From Aphelocoma coerulescens (lineage: Eukaryota; Chordata; Aves; Passeriformes; Corvidae): DNA of 64,000 nucleotides. Of this stretch, positions 47,919-59,661 are shown in pieces. The stretch lies in the NCBI RefSeq assembly GCF_041296385.1, contig NC_091015.1, positions 60,160,345-60,224,344 on the forward strand, read 5' to 3'. The notes beneath the pieces are model-generated. The model did no database searches. It saw only the letters and a list, made by a program, of their open reading frames with translations, and was not told the DNA's origin. Each line of letters starts with the position of its first letter. The stretch's first letter is position 1. A program made the position numbers and the translations under genes.

Positions 47919-50539
47919 ATAGTATGTGAAGTGCTGACCATGGAAATAACTCTGATCTATAGCCACATGTCATTAATTTAATCCTGGTGGAGAAACAATT
48001 TGGCTAAAAACAATTGCTTCCCAGTAAGGTCCTGTATATATGGCAAAATCACTGTTTTGGTTTGATTTAAGTGAAATAAAATCTGTAATATTTCTAATGC
48101 ATGGAATACATTTTGCCTCGACCTTCTTTTGACTTGAAATAAGTACTGTTTGCCCCATACAGACTTGAGAAAGATAGGGTGCTAGATGGTGAGGGATTTG
48201 AAGATTATATGGGATTGCTTCATAAGCAATTACTTGTTTTCTGGTTGATAATATTAATATTTTGCTACCAGTTAAATTTCCACAAGCATTTAGTCATATA
48301 TTATGGACATCTAATCTTTTTCAGCATGAATTACGTTTTTTGAGTGTAATTGTGTCTAATTGAGCAAGGCTAAAAACCTGGGAGGGTTTATATTTATGAT
48401 TATTAGTAATTTTTGCAGGTATCAATTGACAGTATGCATGTACTTCATATTCACTTAATTTTTAGTGAAATTTCATGGCAATGTGTATGCATTGTATTTC
48501 CATATGTAATGAGAATCCTGTTACTGTAGTTAACAAGAGCAAATATTGTAGATGTTATATTCTTCAAGGTATGGCAATGAGTAGAGATTCCAAGAGGTAA
48601 TATATTGGCATTGTCAAACATAATCAAATATGTAATCTATGCTTTGCACTGAACTACTCATTAACCTCAGCAGCCTCTAGAGAAATAGGTTTTGATAATA
48701 TAGATGGAAGTTAAAGATTCATGTAAGGTCTCTAAGATGCAAATGGCTGCCACATCTCAGGCAAATAAGATAAAAAAGTATGTGAAAACTATACCCACTA
48801 AGACAACAGCTAACCAGGAAGTCATGGGAATGTGTTTTTTGTATAATTCCATCAAAAGACTTCCTTAATTTTTTGCAAATTACAAAGATGAATGATAAAA
48901 ACTGATTAAGATATTGGTTCTAACTGCTGTTCCAAACTGTAATACATTATGAATAAAAATATTTTCTGTAGTGTTCAATGAGAATTTCTCCTTAATATGA
49001 ACTAAACATACTAAGACATTGAAAAAAACCATGCTAAACTTGTCCTTGTAAAAGAAGGTTATGAAGGTAATGAAGTTGGAGTGTATCTAAAATTTTGATG
49101 AAAAATACAGGAAAGTTTATTTAAAGTAGAAAAATTTTGAAAGCTTTGATCAAGAGGCTTCAGCAAATCTTTTTTGAGATCAACAAATCTTTATTTTCAG
49201 AGGGGATTTTGTGAAATAAAAAGTAAAAAATACTCAGTGTTTCAAAATTTAAATTATTGTTATTATTAACCACAAAAATATAGGTGGTAACTTCATTTTT
49301 TTATTCAACATACTGGTTGCTCAAGAGGTAATGGAGTGGCCCACTATGAAATGAGTAAAATCTGATTGAGATATCAGAATTTGGCATGTTGACAGAAAAA
49401 AAAGTGTTCAGCTCTTACAGTGCAGAAAGTGATACAAATATCTAGACAGGTTTCTCCTGACCTGAATGTAGGATCGCATATATGCAATATTGCAAGTCAG
49501 GAACATCCAGCTTCTCAATGAGGCCATTTTGTATACTTCCAAATGAGCTATTTAAAGCAGAAAGCAGTAGGTAAATCATCTTTACCTTGCTGTAAAAATT
49601 CCCATTTATTTTTGAATCCAAATATTCTTGTGAACCTCTTTTCAAAATGCGGAAAATAATATCAATTACATTTTAGCTGTATTCTTAGGAGCCTATTACT
49701 GAACAACATACTGTATGCTAGAAAAAATTTATGTGGCAACAACATTGACTTACTGTCCAGAGATCAGAAGCAGGAAAACACATTTGTTCAATCAAAGGGA
49801 AGGCTTACTTTGTCTCTAAATTGATTTCAGAAGTATTTAAGTTTGAGTTAAGAATTGCTAGCAGTATTTCAGCTGTTCCAAACCTTGGAATATTCTATTT
49901 AGATAAGGTGGCTGAGCAAATTAAAACATAAAGGCTAAATTCATTCTGAATTCATATAACAGTCCCAGAGTCACTGAAAGTGCATTAGAATTAAATTTAA
50001 TGCCTACAGATCAAATGGAAAATAATTTGTGCACCAATTAATCAAAAGTGCATTTTAATGTTCTTCCATAGAACATCATGACTGACATTTCATAGAGACA
50101 AAGTTACGTATTTTGAAAGAATTGGCAGTGTTTCAACAACTGAAAGGTGATTCCTCTCCCCTCATCCCTTCCTGAAGCTGCTATGATAATCTCTATTATA
50201 GGCAAATATGTCTTCCAAAAAAAAGAACATTTTACTACATATTTTCAAGTAGAAATGCTCAAATGTATTTCAACAATGCTCCCTCTGCCCTAGGGAGGAA
50301 GTGGGGAAAAAAAAGCAGTAGAAGCTGCTTGCCATCTGCTTGTAGCAACTTCCCCTGAATTTTAAAAACTGAGGCCAAGTATTCACGTTTCACCAATGAT
50401 ATTAAAGGAAGTTTTGGAAATATTGAAAAGCTCCAGAATTTAATCCTGGTGATGGTATTTTCAGTTCCTCTGGGGTCTGTGGGCCCCATTACCCCATTCA
50501 GCAAACCAACAAGTATGTCCACTTTGTACAGGCACTAAA
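47919..50539. other. Gene-free unique sequence
   Basis: No supported gene or recognisable transposable element between LTR copies A and B. Confidence 0.55.
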
Positions 50540-50616
50540 AGCACTGTCATAGGTTAGCAAACATAGTCCCGGAAGGGATGTCCTTGCTAAGGGGTGCTTA
50601 CAGCTTCCTCTGGGAC

Positions 50617-50633
50617 CTGATAGAACCTATCAG
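50617..50633. repeat. CTGATAG-AAC-CTATCAG hairpin, copy B
   Basis: A perfect 7-bp stem with 3-base loop, identical to those in copies A and C. Confidence 0.9.
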
Positions 50634-50713
50634 CTGGCCAGTCTGAATATGGACAATTCTTTAAGCCACTTAAAGTTGTGACCGCCTCTGTGATACACAC
50701 TTAAGAATAGACA

Positions 50714-50730
50714 CCCCCCCCCCCCCCCCC
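50714..50730. repeat. C17 tract in LTR copy B
   Basis: Seventeen C residues; the equivalent tracts have 7 C in copy A and 8 C in copy C. Confidence 0.9.
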
Positions 50731-50841
50731 AAGCTCTCTCCCGTTTCCGGCGCTGGGACAGGTGGCTGCAGGCCCTGCTTGGGCCAGGCCGGGCTAGGCC
50801 ACGGCCATCCTGGAGTTGATGGACCTGTTCCAGCCATGGAA

Positions 50842-50865
50842 CCCCCCCCCCCCCCCCCCCCCCCC
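50842..50865. repeat. C24 tract in LTR copy B
   Basis: Twenty-four C residues; the equivalent tracts have 15 C in copy A and 8 C in copy C. Long C homopolymers are also prone to sequencing length errors. Confidence 0.88.
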
Positions 50866-51681
50866 GCTGCTTTGCCATGGGCAGCCGGAGAGGCTTGGCT
50901 CTCCCCCCTCTCCACTGCAATAAGAAAAATTCAACATTCCAGCTGCAAAGCTGCAAGGCCGAGGTGAGATTAACCCTTTTATTGCTGTGAAGAGCTGAAA
51001 ACCTGAGGGAAGAGAAAGAGGAGATGCTTAAAGCTGAAATTCTGTTGTGAAGCTATGATATATCAGAGTATCCCGTTGTAATTTCATGAAGATATGGGGG
51101 GTGGAGTGTTCAACTCATAAGCAATAGGCAGATGCTGCCGCAGCTGTAATTTCATGAGAAGTTTGGACAGACAGATGAACCAGATGAGGACTTTTGCTCC
51201 AAACGGGAAAGGAGAAAATCTCAGTTCCTAGAGATGCTCCCAGAGATAGTCCTAAAGATGAAGATGAGGAAGACCCTTTGCTCCCAGGGAAGGAGAAGGG
51301 CCTCGGTTTTTGTTTCTGAACGGCTCAACCTTAAAATTGTACCCCAAAAACCCTCAAGAGTGGACCCTCGAAAGCAGTTGTGGGAAAAGCTGCAAGTTGG
51401 GGGAAGGGACTCATATCGCGAGCAGAGAGACTCCTCTTCCTAAATGGACTGAACTGTATTTGGAATTGGGCGGCTGTCTCGTTGTGATAATGTGTTCATA
51501 GCATGAGCAAGAGAGACTCTTCTTTCTAAATGGACTGAACAAGGTTATTATGGAAGTGGTAAACAGACTAAACATCTTAAGGGTTGTCTTTTTACATTGT
51601 CAGTGGGAGAAGGGAGGAAGGTGGGGGGAGGAGAAGATTTCTGAAGGTGTGGTATAACTTTTTTCTTCTTTTAGGTCTGTT

Positions 51682-51687
51682 AATAAA
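51682..51687 (+). promoter_or_regulatory. Polyadenylation signal of LTR copy B
   Basis: AATAAA directly after CTTTTAGGTCTGTT, in the same position as in copies A and C. Confidence 0.75.
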
Positions 51688-51837
51688 CTTCTTTATATTC
51701 ATTCAAGTTTGGTGCCTGCTTTGCATTTCTCCTAATTCTTATCTCACAGAAGATAAACAGTAATGAGTATTTTGGACCAAACCACTACACTAAATTGGTG
51801 TTTCTGCCCGGTTACAAACCTAACTCGCTACAAGCAC

Positions 51838-52117
51838 ACAAAACCCAGGGTGGAAGGGACATCCCGGTGTTTAGCCAGTTTTCACAGTATGTTTTGCTGT
51901 TTCTGCTACCTGTCAGTTTGCCAAAGCTGTATTACTACCCAGTTGCCAAGCTATGTGGTTTAAAGCCTATTTGTTTAAAGTAAGCTGTTGTTACCCTTTT
52001 CCATCTCTCAAGGCAGTGTTTGGATGCACTGTGCTGGAAAAGGTCCTGAAGGCATATTTTTCTAGGTATTTCATCATGGCCTCAGTAATTCTGAACATTG
52101 ACAAAAGGTACTGATGG
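51838..52117. other. Unique spacer between LTR copies B and C
   Basis: About 280 bases unrelated to the LTRs. The flanks of B and C are distinct, so this is ordinary host DNA and not an internal retroviral region. Confidence 0.7.
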
Positions 52118-52194
52118 TGCCCTGTCATAGGTTAGCAAGCATAGTCCCAGAAGGGATATCCTTGCTAAGGGGTGCTTACAGCTTCCTCTGGGAC

Positions 52195-52211
52195 CTGATA
52201 GAACCTATCAG
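52195..52211. repeat. CTGATAG-AAC-CTATCAG hairpin, copy C
   Basis: A perfect 7-bp stem with 3-base loop, identical in all three copies. Confidence 0.9.
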
Positions 52212-53312
52212 CTGGCCAGTTTGAATATGGACAATTCTTTAAGCCACTTAAAGTTGTGACCGCCTCTGTGATACACACTTAAGAATAGACAAACTCCCCC
52301 CCAGGCTCTCTCTCGTTTCCGGCGCTGGGACAGGTGGCTGCGGGCCCTGTGCGGGGGCCAGCGGGCCCAGCCAGGCCCTGCTTGGGCCAGGCCGGGCCGG
52401 GCCACAGCCAGCCTGGAGCCATGGGCCTGTTCCAGCCATGGAACCCCCCCCACTGCCTTGCCGTGGGCAGCCAGAGCGGCTCGGAACCCCCCCCTCCTCC
52501 ACTGCGGCCGAGATTCAGCAAAGCGGCACCTCTGTCCGGCAGAGGCCAGGTGACCAACTGCGATAAGCCACATTCCAGCTGTAAGGCCGAGGTGAGATTA
52601 ACCCTTTTATTGCTGTGAAGAGCTGAAAACCTGAGGGAAGAGAGAGAGGAGATGCTTAAAGCTGAAAGTCTGTTGTGAAGCTATGATATGTCAGAGTATC
52701 CTGTTGTAATTTCATGAAGATATGGGGGGTGGAGTGTTCAAGTCATAAGCAATAGGCAGATGCTGCCGCAGCTGTAATTTCATGAGAAGTTTGGACAGAG
52801 AGAGATGAACCAGATGAGGACTTTTGCTCCAAAGAGGAAAGGAGAAAAACCTCAATTCCTAGAGATGCTTCCAGAGATAGTCTTAAAGATGAAGATGACC
52901 CTTTGCTCCCAGGGAAGGAGAAGGGCCTCGGTTTTTTTTTTTGTTTCTGAACAGCTCAACCTTAAAATTGTACCCCAGAAAACTTTCAAGAGTGGACCCT
53001 CGAAAGCAGTTGCGGGAAAAGCTGCAAGTCGGGGGAAGGGATTCACATCACAAGCAGAGAGACTCCTCTTCCTGAATGGACTGAACAATATTTGGAAGTG
53101 GGTGGCTGTCTCGGTGTGATACTGTTTTCATAGCATGAGCAAAAAGAGACTTCTCTTTCTAAATGGACTGAACAAGGTTATTATGGAAGTGGTAAACAGA
53201 CTGAACATCTTAAGGGTTGTCTTTACATTGTCAGTGGGAGAAGGGAGGAAGGTGGGGGGAGGAGAAGATTTCTGAAGGTGTGGTATAACTTTTTTCTTCT
53301 TTTAGGTCTGTT

Positions 53313-53318
53313 AATAAA
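53313..53318 (+). promoter_or_regulatory. Polyadenylation signal of LTR copy C
   Basis: AATAAA after the conserved pyrimidine tract and TTTTAGGT. Confidence 0.75.
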
Positions 53319-56300
53319 CTTCTTTATATTCATTCAAGTTGGTGCCTGCTTTGCATTTCTCCTAATTCTTATCTCACAGAAGATAAACAGTAATGAGTAT
53401 TTTAGACCAAACCACTACACTAAATTGGTGTTTCCGCCCGGTTACAAACCCAACCCGCAACATGCCCAAATACGGGAGGTAAGCTTAAGCATGTCCCTAA
53501 CTGTGAGCACACATGTAACAAAAATATTCTAATATGTGTTGTAATGCTCACAGGCACTGTTGATCAGAGAAGTAAGCTTGCCCTTGCCTTGGTTCTCCTT
53601 CTGCTATACAAGTAATTGACTTCCAGGGACCAAATCCAAATGCTGTTAAAGTCAGTGGAAAAATTCCTGTTGTCTGCAGTGTTCACAAAATCTATACTGA
53701 AGTGCTGTAATTCTTTAAGTGGTTTGTTCTGGTGTTGGTAATTAAACTTAATTTCCACTTTCTTTCAATTCATCTTTATTTAAGTTTCTTCCCCTATATA
53801 AAGTGTCCAAACATGTAAAATAGAAGCAGCTGTGTTTTTATTAGTACTATAAAGTATGGTCTTAACCCATTTGTAAGAGTGAAAAAACAGGAATTGTTTT
53901 GGCAAAGGAAAATGTTTTGTGAAGGTAGAAAAAAAATGGGATAGTTGCAACTTGAGTTGAAACTAGATGTAGGAAAAATTGCAGATGTCACTTCAGGATC
54001 CCAAACTCTCTAGATGTATTATCATGAAATACAGAATACTTCTGCTCAGCAGGCAAAACCAGAGAGAGTTCTCAATACTTCCAACAAGTTGCAACTGATG
54101 CATGAAGTTATAGAATAACCAGGAGTGAAAAAGGTTGGCCTGGTCATTTAAGATGAGCCATATGAATCACTTTCTGTTCACAGGTAAGAGGTGAAAAAAA
54201 TATATAACTCCTAGTCTTGGAGAGAAAAAGTGTATAGAATTATAACCTCACGTATAGTAAATTGCTTTTGAAGTCAATAGAACTATGTGTCTGAAGATCT
54301 GGCCAAGGAGTTAGATTCTTCTCATTTTATCACATTATAAATGATGAAAAACTGCTGAACGAAATTATTTCACAAAGGCAGAAAGTTGGTGTAAAGGGAC
54401 AACCACTCCTAGAGACCTATACTTTTCCTGGAGACAATGCAACACTCAAAAATTTGTGTTTGCATGAGTAGTGTCAGTAACTGCAATGGGATTACAAGTG
54501 AATCTAGCCAAGCACAAACAAAAATATTTTCAAAATCAGAACCTAGAAGCTAGTGTTCCCAAATGTTCTAAAGTGATTTTTGAAATGAACTGTGTTACAG
54601 ATAAGGGCCATACAAATGACAGTAAATCCTTGTTGTCATTACCATTATCATCAGTAGTGCAGAAGGGAACGGATGGCAGCACAAGAAAAGCAGCAAAATG
54701 ACATATTAATGTTCAGAGTTGAAATCCTCTCACCTTGTTCTTCTCTCAGTTTCATAGACACCACTGCTATTTATGGAGATGTTTTCACTGTGGTAAACAC
54801 AATTCTGTTGCTGATATATGTTTATGGGTCACATGAAATGAAAAAAGAACAATAGAATAAGATGTTTTAAAAAATCACACATCCAGAAAGTGGTGCATTA
54901 AATGAGGATAAGACCCTTTGGATAAGCCTAATAGATAGCAATATATGGAAAATCCAGAGTTAACACCACTGTAATAAACATTCATTTGGATTCGTGCTAC
55001 TATCAGAGAACACCAGATAATGATTTGATACTAGCTCTTATGCAACAGTGGTAGCTTAAATTTTGACTACCAATATCATGCTACATGCTTGTCTAGATCA
55101 GAATTACTTTTACTGGAGGAAAGAATGTTTAATATCTAAGGCTAGATCAACACAATTAAACTGTTCCTCAAGAATATATGAGCTTTGTCAAAAGCATAAT
55201 TAAATTTTTATAAGCATTTAAATTAGGAAATAAACTCTAAATCAATTTTTTTTATTGAAGTGCATAATTTTGATAAAATCTGTAGGGGATTTTTTCTTCT
55301 AAAATCGTATTTTTCTAAGAAATTTCACCCTTTCACTATTATTCAGGACTGCTAGCATTTACCTTAATTAAACAAAATAAAACTCAGAACTCTCTATGAG
55401 ACACAGATTCTTAGCTTTAACAATATTCTGGTCCATAATACATACTGATGAAAATGAAAAATCCTTCTATTAAAAACGGAAGCAATTAGATTAGTAATAG
55501 TATATTGACAAGTATTCAAGAAAAGAAGAAAGTAAAATCTTCCACAAATAACCACAAATGACACTAGAAGTTGATCACATGTAAAAAAAAAATCTGAAAA
55601 ACAAACACTCAAATTTAAATAGAACTACAAACCCCAGATGACAACCCCAGTGTAAAAAAGTGCAACCTGCAAGTTCAAACCCATTTCTGCTATCAGTAAA
55701 CCCTACTCAAAGAACTATCTAAATCCCAGTTTCTCCACATGCACACCCCACAAGGTAGTAAATTTTGTCCCAAGATCCACAGGTTTTTAGGTGGATGACA
55801 CTAAAACAACGGCAGTGTACCAAACACACTCATTCAGAGAACTGTGGTAGGAGCAGTCACCAGGAGATGTTATGTTTCCAAAGCAATCCCCCTTCTTTAA
55901 CCTGTTAGTTCAGTCTGAAAGGCGATCCATAAAAAACCCTTGCAAAATAAGCATAAAATTAAAAATGTTTAGCTCACCTCAAAACTAAAACCCGTGAAAT
56001 TGAAAGCTGTGGATTTTTTTGAACATTAGTGCTCCCAGCTACTGGAAACAAAACAGGCTTTCTGTTTCTGCTTGAGTCCTGAAGAAGAGCTTGCATCTTC
56101 AGAATCCTGCCTGTTTCATTCAAATATGTCAATTCAGACCACTAATGCTACCGCTTTTCCATGTTAACCTGGTTTCTTAAATAACAGTATACTATATAAT
56201 TGAAATAGTCAAATGGGATTTTTAATAAAGATTATGTTTCCAGTTCAGTGAAAAAATAAAAATATTGAATTGGACACTGTAATGTAGGAACCTGTTTCTT

Positions 56301-57732
56301 ACTAATGTAAGAACAATTCAGATTGCAGTAGTCAGTAATTTCTTATGAACTTTTCATATGAAAATACCATTTCATAAAAAAATTGGTTCCTGAGGAAAAA
56401 AAGAAATATTTTGAAAACATCAGGTATTTCTTTAAAAAAAAAAATCAGTTTTTGTTTTTTGAGGAGAAAAGGTCCAAATTTTCATTTTCAGATCAATTTA
56501 AAATTTAAAATACTATAGGTAAATTATTTTGTAATAAACCCATCAGGAATTAAAAAGTTTGTCCCAAAGTGTATCTGTTTCTCTGGATGATTATATTCAA
56601 AGGTAATGAGAGCCCCAAAAATTATTTGGGACATGGAAATTGTTGTCTTGTATTTCAGACATGAATGTGGCAAGTCCTAAATACTATGAAAAAAAATTGT
56701 TGCTTCCACATATTCCTCAAAATAAAAGAATTTATAACAAATACCAATTAGTGGAAAAGCATTACATTGTTGTTTGTACAGATATACTTGTTGGCATCAA
56801 CTAAGAACAATTTTGAAGTGGAATTTGGGAAATACAGGGGAATAAGACACTCCATGATGCAGTTAATTTCTTAAATAAGCTAAATGAATCTTTAATGAAA
56901 GCTACTTCTCCCAACTGGCTAAAAAAGAATGCTGTTCCTAATTTGAGATTTGAAGTCAGTTTCTGCTATAAAACCATACTGTGTATTTCCTCTTCAGTCA
57001 TATTTAGCCATCAGTTTCAGATTATATCTGCTATTTGGAAGTGCAGGAATGTTACAGTTTTTCTATTTACAAAAGCTTTTATTAATAAATAATCAAACCC
57101 CTCCCATTTTCTAGGAGAGTGCAGAAGTTGAAGCTTTACCTTGTGACTAAACATGAGCAATCAGGCTGATTGACTTTACCTTTTCAGAATTAATTTTTGC
57201 TGTTGAAGGTTTGACACTGCTGTAAATGGACTCATAGTTAGATCATCAGTAGAACAAACATAGAGACATATGTTCCATCTTTCACTAGGTTTAGAGGTCG
57301 GATGTGTAGGGTAGCATACTCTGTTGTGGAATATTGTGAGATTTGGGAGCCACAGTATATGAATATTTGCCCTTAGTACAACAGTGTTACAGAAAATGCT
57401 CCTTTGTTTTGTCCAATTCATATAGAATTTAGAAATTGATATTGTTCTTACATTTGATACTGAGAATAAAAGGACTAAACCCAGAATTTATTATGAGCAT
57501 CAGTGGACTACATATGTTTAGCTTGACAGAAAAGTTTACATATCTCTTCATTTGGGCATTCATGCCACAACTTTTGCAATTGTTAATTCATTTTCAAAGT
57601 TACTTCTGATGCTAGGACAGAGGACAAAATTTCCTGAAGTTTACACATGCATCTTCTGTAAGTATTTTATATTATACTTAGTTTTGGTTACTCGTGGTAA
57701 ACACCTGCTGAATCTAATAGGCATCAGTTTTA

Positions 57733-57828
57733 TTCTTAAGAGATCTTTTATTCTTAAGATTTTAAGATTTTAAGATTGAATTATAGTACTAATTATAGTA
57801 TAGTACCAAATTATAGTACTACTCGTAT
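57733..57828. repeat. Cluster of short local duplications
   Basis: TTATTCTTAAGA repeats, then ATTTTAAG twice, then three copies of ATTATAGTA(CT) with small insertions. The pattern is stepwise slippage in AT-rich DNA. Confidence 0.75.
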
Positions 57829-58942
57829 TTAACTGTCTGAAACCATCTAGCAACTAATTAATAAATATTTCATAAAAACTGTGACAAAAATTGTCAGGAA
57901 AATAAAGGTGTTTTCAATGGGAAAAATCCTGTCTTAGTGGCCAACTTGTCAAACACATAGACAATATACAATTTTTATTTGCAGAAGTCCTGTTATGCTG
58001 TCTGAACACTTGCATAGACTTGAAGGTATGTCCTACACTAGTAACTCATTGAACAAATCTGCTGACAGTCCATTTATTAAATTAAAACAAAGAAATAAAA
58101 ATAAAATTAGAACTCTGCCTTGGTGGAAATGCCTGACTGGAAAAACTGTTGTGATTTTAAAAGAAGTGACTTAAAATAAAATTACATCTTTCATAGAATC
58201 ATAATAAATTAGAGAAAGATGCAAGATTGACTGTTAGATTTCAGACACCTTATAGGTTCAGTAAGAATTGAATCATTGCAGTTTTACTATGTTTATCACA
58301 TCTCAGGATGTGTACTTCAAATTATATGGTATAAATCTTTGCTTTAAAATACTTATTTTGTAACAAAATAACATTACTTTTACATAATTTTGTGAAATTA
58401 ACTTTTAAGTGATGGTCCTGTATAAATCCAAAGAAATTACTTTATGCTGTAGCTATTTTGTCACAATCGATAATCTTTCATATTTATTTTTCAACAGATT
58501 AAAAAATATTTAATATGTGGGGGACAGAAAATTATTTTAGATAGGCCTGTGAAGATGTCTCCTGAAAACAGTCATATTATCATGTTATACCTGAAGAGAA
58601 TTTGATTCCAAATGCTAAATTTATGCTTCTCTAGATAAAGTTGGTCAGTTTATAAGCCAATGCACTGCTCTTATGGAAGCACTCTAACATATTTTCTGTT
58701 TCCATATATATTTCGATGTAAATAAAAAAATATTTATAGCAATATACATTATTACTTCCTCTACAGTTCACATAAACAGAAACTGTTGGTGTGTTGTCTA
58801 ATCAGATTGTAAATAGGGTGCAGTCTTCTACTTAGAAATATTAGCACTTTATCTTAGCCTTAGAATTTCAGACATAAAATATCTAAAATATCCTCTTCAT
58901 TTATTATTCCTGTTATTCAAAAATTTTCTAGAGACATATTTT

Positions 58943-58954
58943 TATATATATATA
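58943..58954. repeat. (TA)6 microsatellite
   Basis: Six TA units followed by an imperfect TATG/TATA extension. Confidence 0.8.
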
Positions 58955-59661
58955 TGTATATGCATATTACTGTATGCATAGATGTAACTATGTATTTGCT
59001 TCCAGAGTGCAGTAGTTTTAAGTAGAAGTGAAGCAAAATCAGAAGACAGTATCCACTCTGAATTGCTCAAGGGAAAAATGTTCTTGATGTTGTTTGACCA
59101 ATATAATCTTTTCTTCTGTTGTATACTACAAGCATAATGTGTATGTTTTCCTGCAGAGAGTATCAAATAACCACCAAATGATCTGACTTAAAATGGAGTC
59201 AGTGTAGACAGTAAAAAGTAAATGAATGAAAAGATTTTTAAAAGTAATAACTAGAAAATAGTTTTTGTGACAACTGAACTACTTGTTTCTGCATTTTAAG
59301 AATTTAAATACTTCTTAGCAAATATATTTTAAATACACTGGCCAAAGTGAAAGTTGAATGGCTAGACAAATATTTCTGTAATATATGTCCCTCCAGATGG
59401 GCAAGAATTCTAACAAAAGAGACTGAAGATAAGTTTAGACGTATTCTGATAAGACTCAAACTGTATCTTACTCAGATTTTGCCATTAAAGGTGTGATACA
59501 CATAGATAATAGTTGTTTTCACTTTTGCTCATAATTTTAATTACTCTTTTCTAAGTGGAAAAGGAAAAGTATACTAACTAGAAATCTTCTTTTCTTCAGT
59601 GTTATGCTAATCTGATCTCAGACAATCTCCCAGTGACTCTGGAAAACCAGAAACAGGGTGG

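Larger units (their letters stand above)
50545..51832 (+). mobile_element. Solo LTR, 1.3-kb family, copy B
   Basis: It starts TGTCATAGGTTAGC and ends AACCTAACTCGCTACA, with a perfect 5-bp target duplication AGCAC (50540-50544 and 51833-51837). The order of segments matches copies A and C throughout. It lacks about 40 bases around 50925 that A and C share (the GCGGCACCTCTG region). It has the longest C-tracts (17 and 24 C) and fewer GGCCAGGCC units. It shares with copy C the terminal 43 bases after CCACTACA and the absence of the extra bases near the AAGCAATAGGCAG site. AATAAA is at 51682-51687. No internal retroviral genes are attached. It is an independent insertion, shown by a target duplication unlike those of A and C. 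Confidence 0.93.
52123..53462 (+). mobile_element. Solo LTR, 1.3-kb family, copy C
   Basis: It starts TGTCATAGGTTAGC and ends CCCAACCCGCAACA, flanked by a perfect 5-bp target duplication TGCCC (52118-52122 and 53463-53467). It is closest to copy A through the GC-rich and purine-rich middle (GCGGCACCTCTG segment, GCATGAGCAAAAAGAGAC), but shares the terminal 43 bases with copy B. C-tracts are short (8 and 8). AATAAA is at 53313-53318. No gag, pol or env sequence. The frames within it, including the 121-codon minus-strand frame, recur in shifted form in A and B only because the LTR does. Confidence 0.93.
53468..59656. other. Gene-free unique sequence
   Basis: No supported gene or recognisable transposable element. 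It contains short local repeats at 57733-57828 and (TA)6 at 58943-58954. A CATAGAATCATA string near 58193 could be a vestige of a CR1 tail but is too short to call. Confidence 0.5.

Noticed and set aside
50630..50956. Open frames of 81-127 codons recurring in LTR copies A, B and C on the minus strand
   Set aside because: They recur only because the LTR is repeated. The reading is shifted by C-tract and indel differences and the proline/glycine-rich composition follows from GC-rich repeats, with no retroviral or host domain.
46567..53462. Copies B and C (or A and C) as the two LTRs of a single provirus
   Set aside because: Each copy has its own distinct 5-bp target duplication, and the sequence between them has no gag, pol, env or primer-binding site.
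58193..58215. CATAGAATCATA string as a CR1 tail
   Set aside because: It is only about 12 bases, with no adjoining CR1 sequence on either side.
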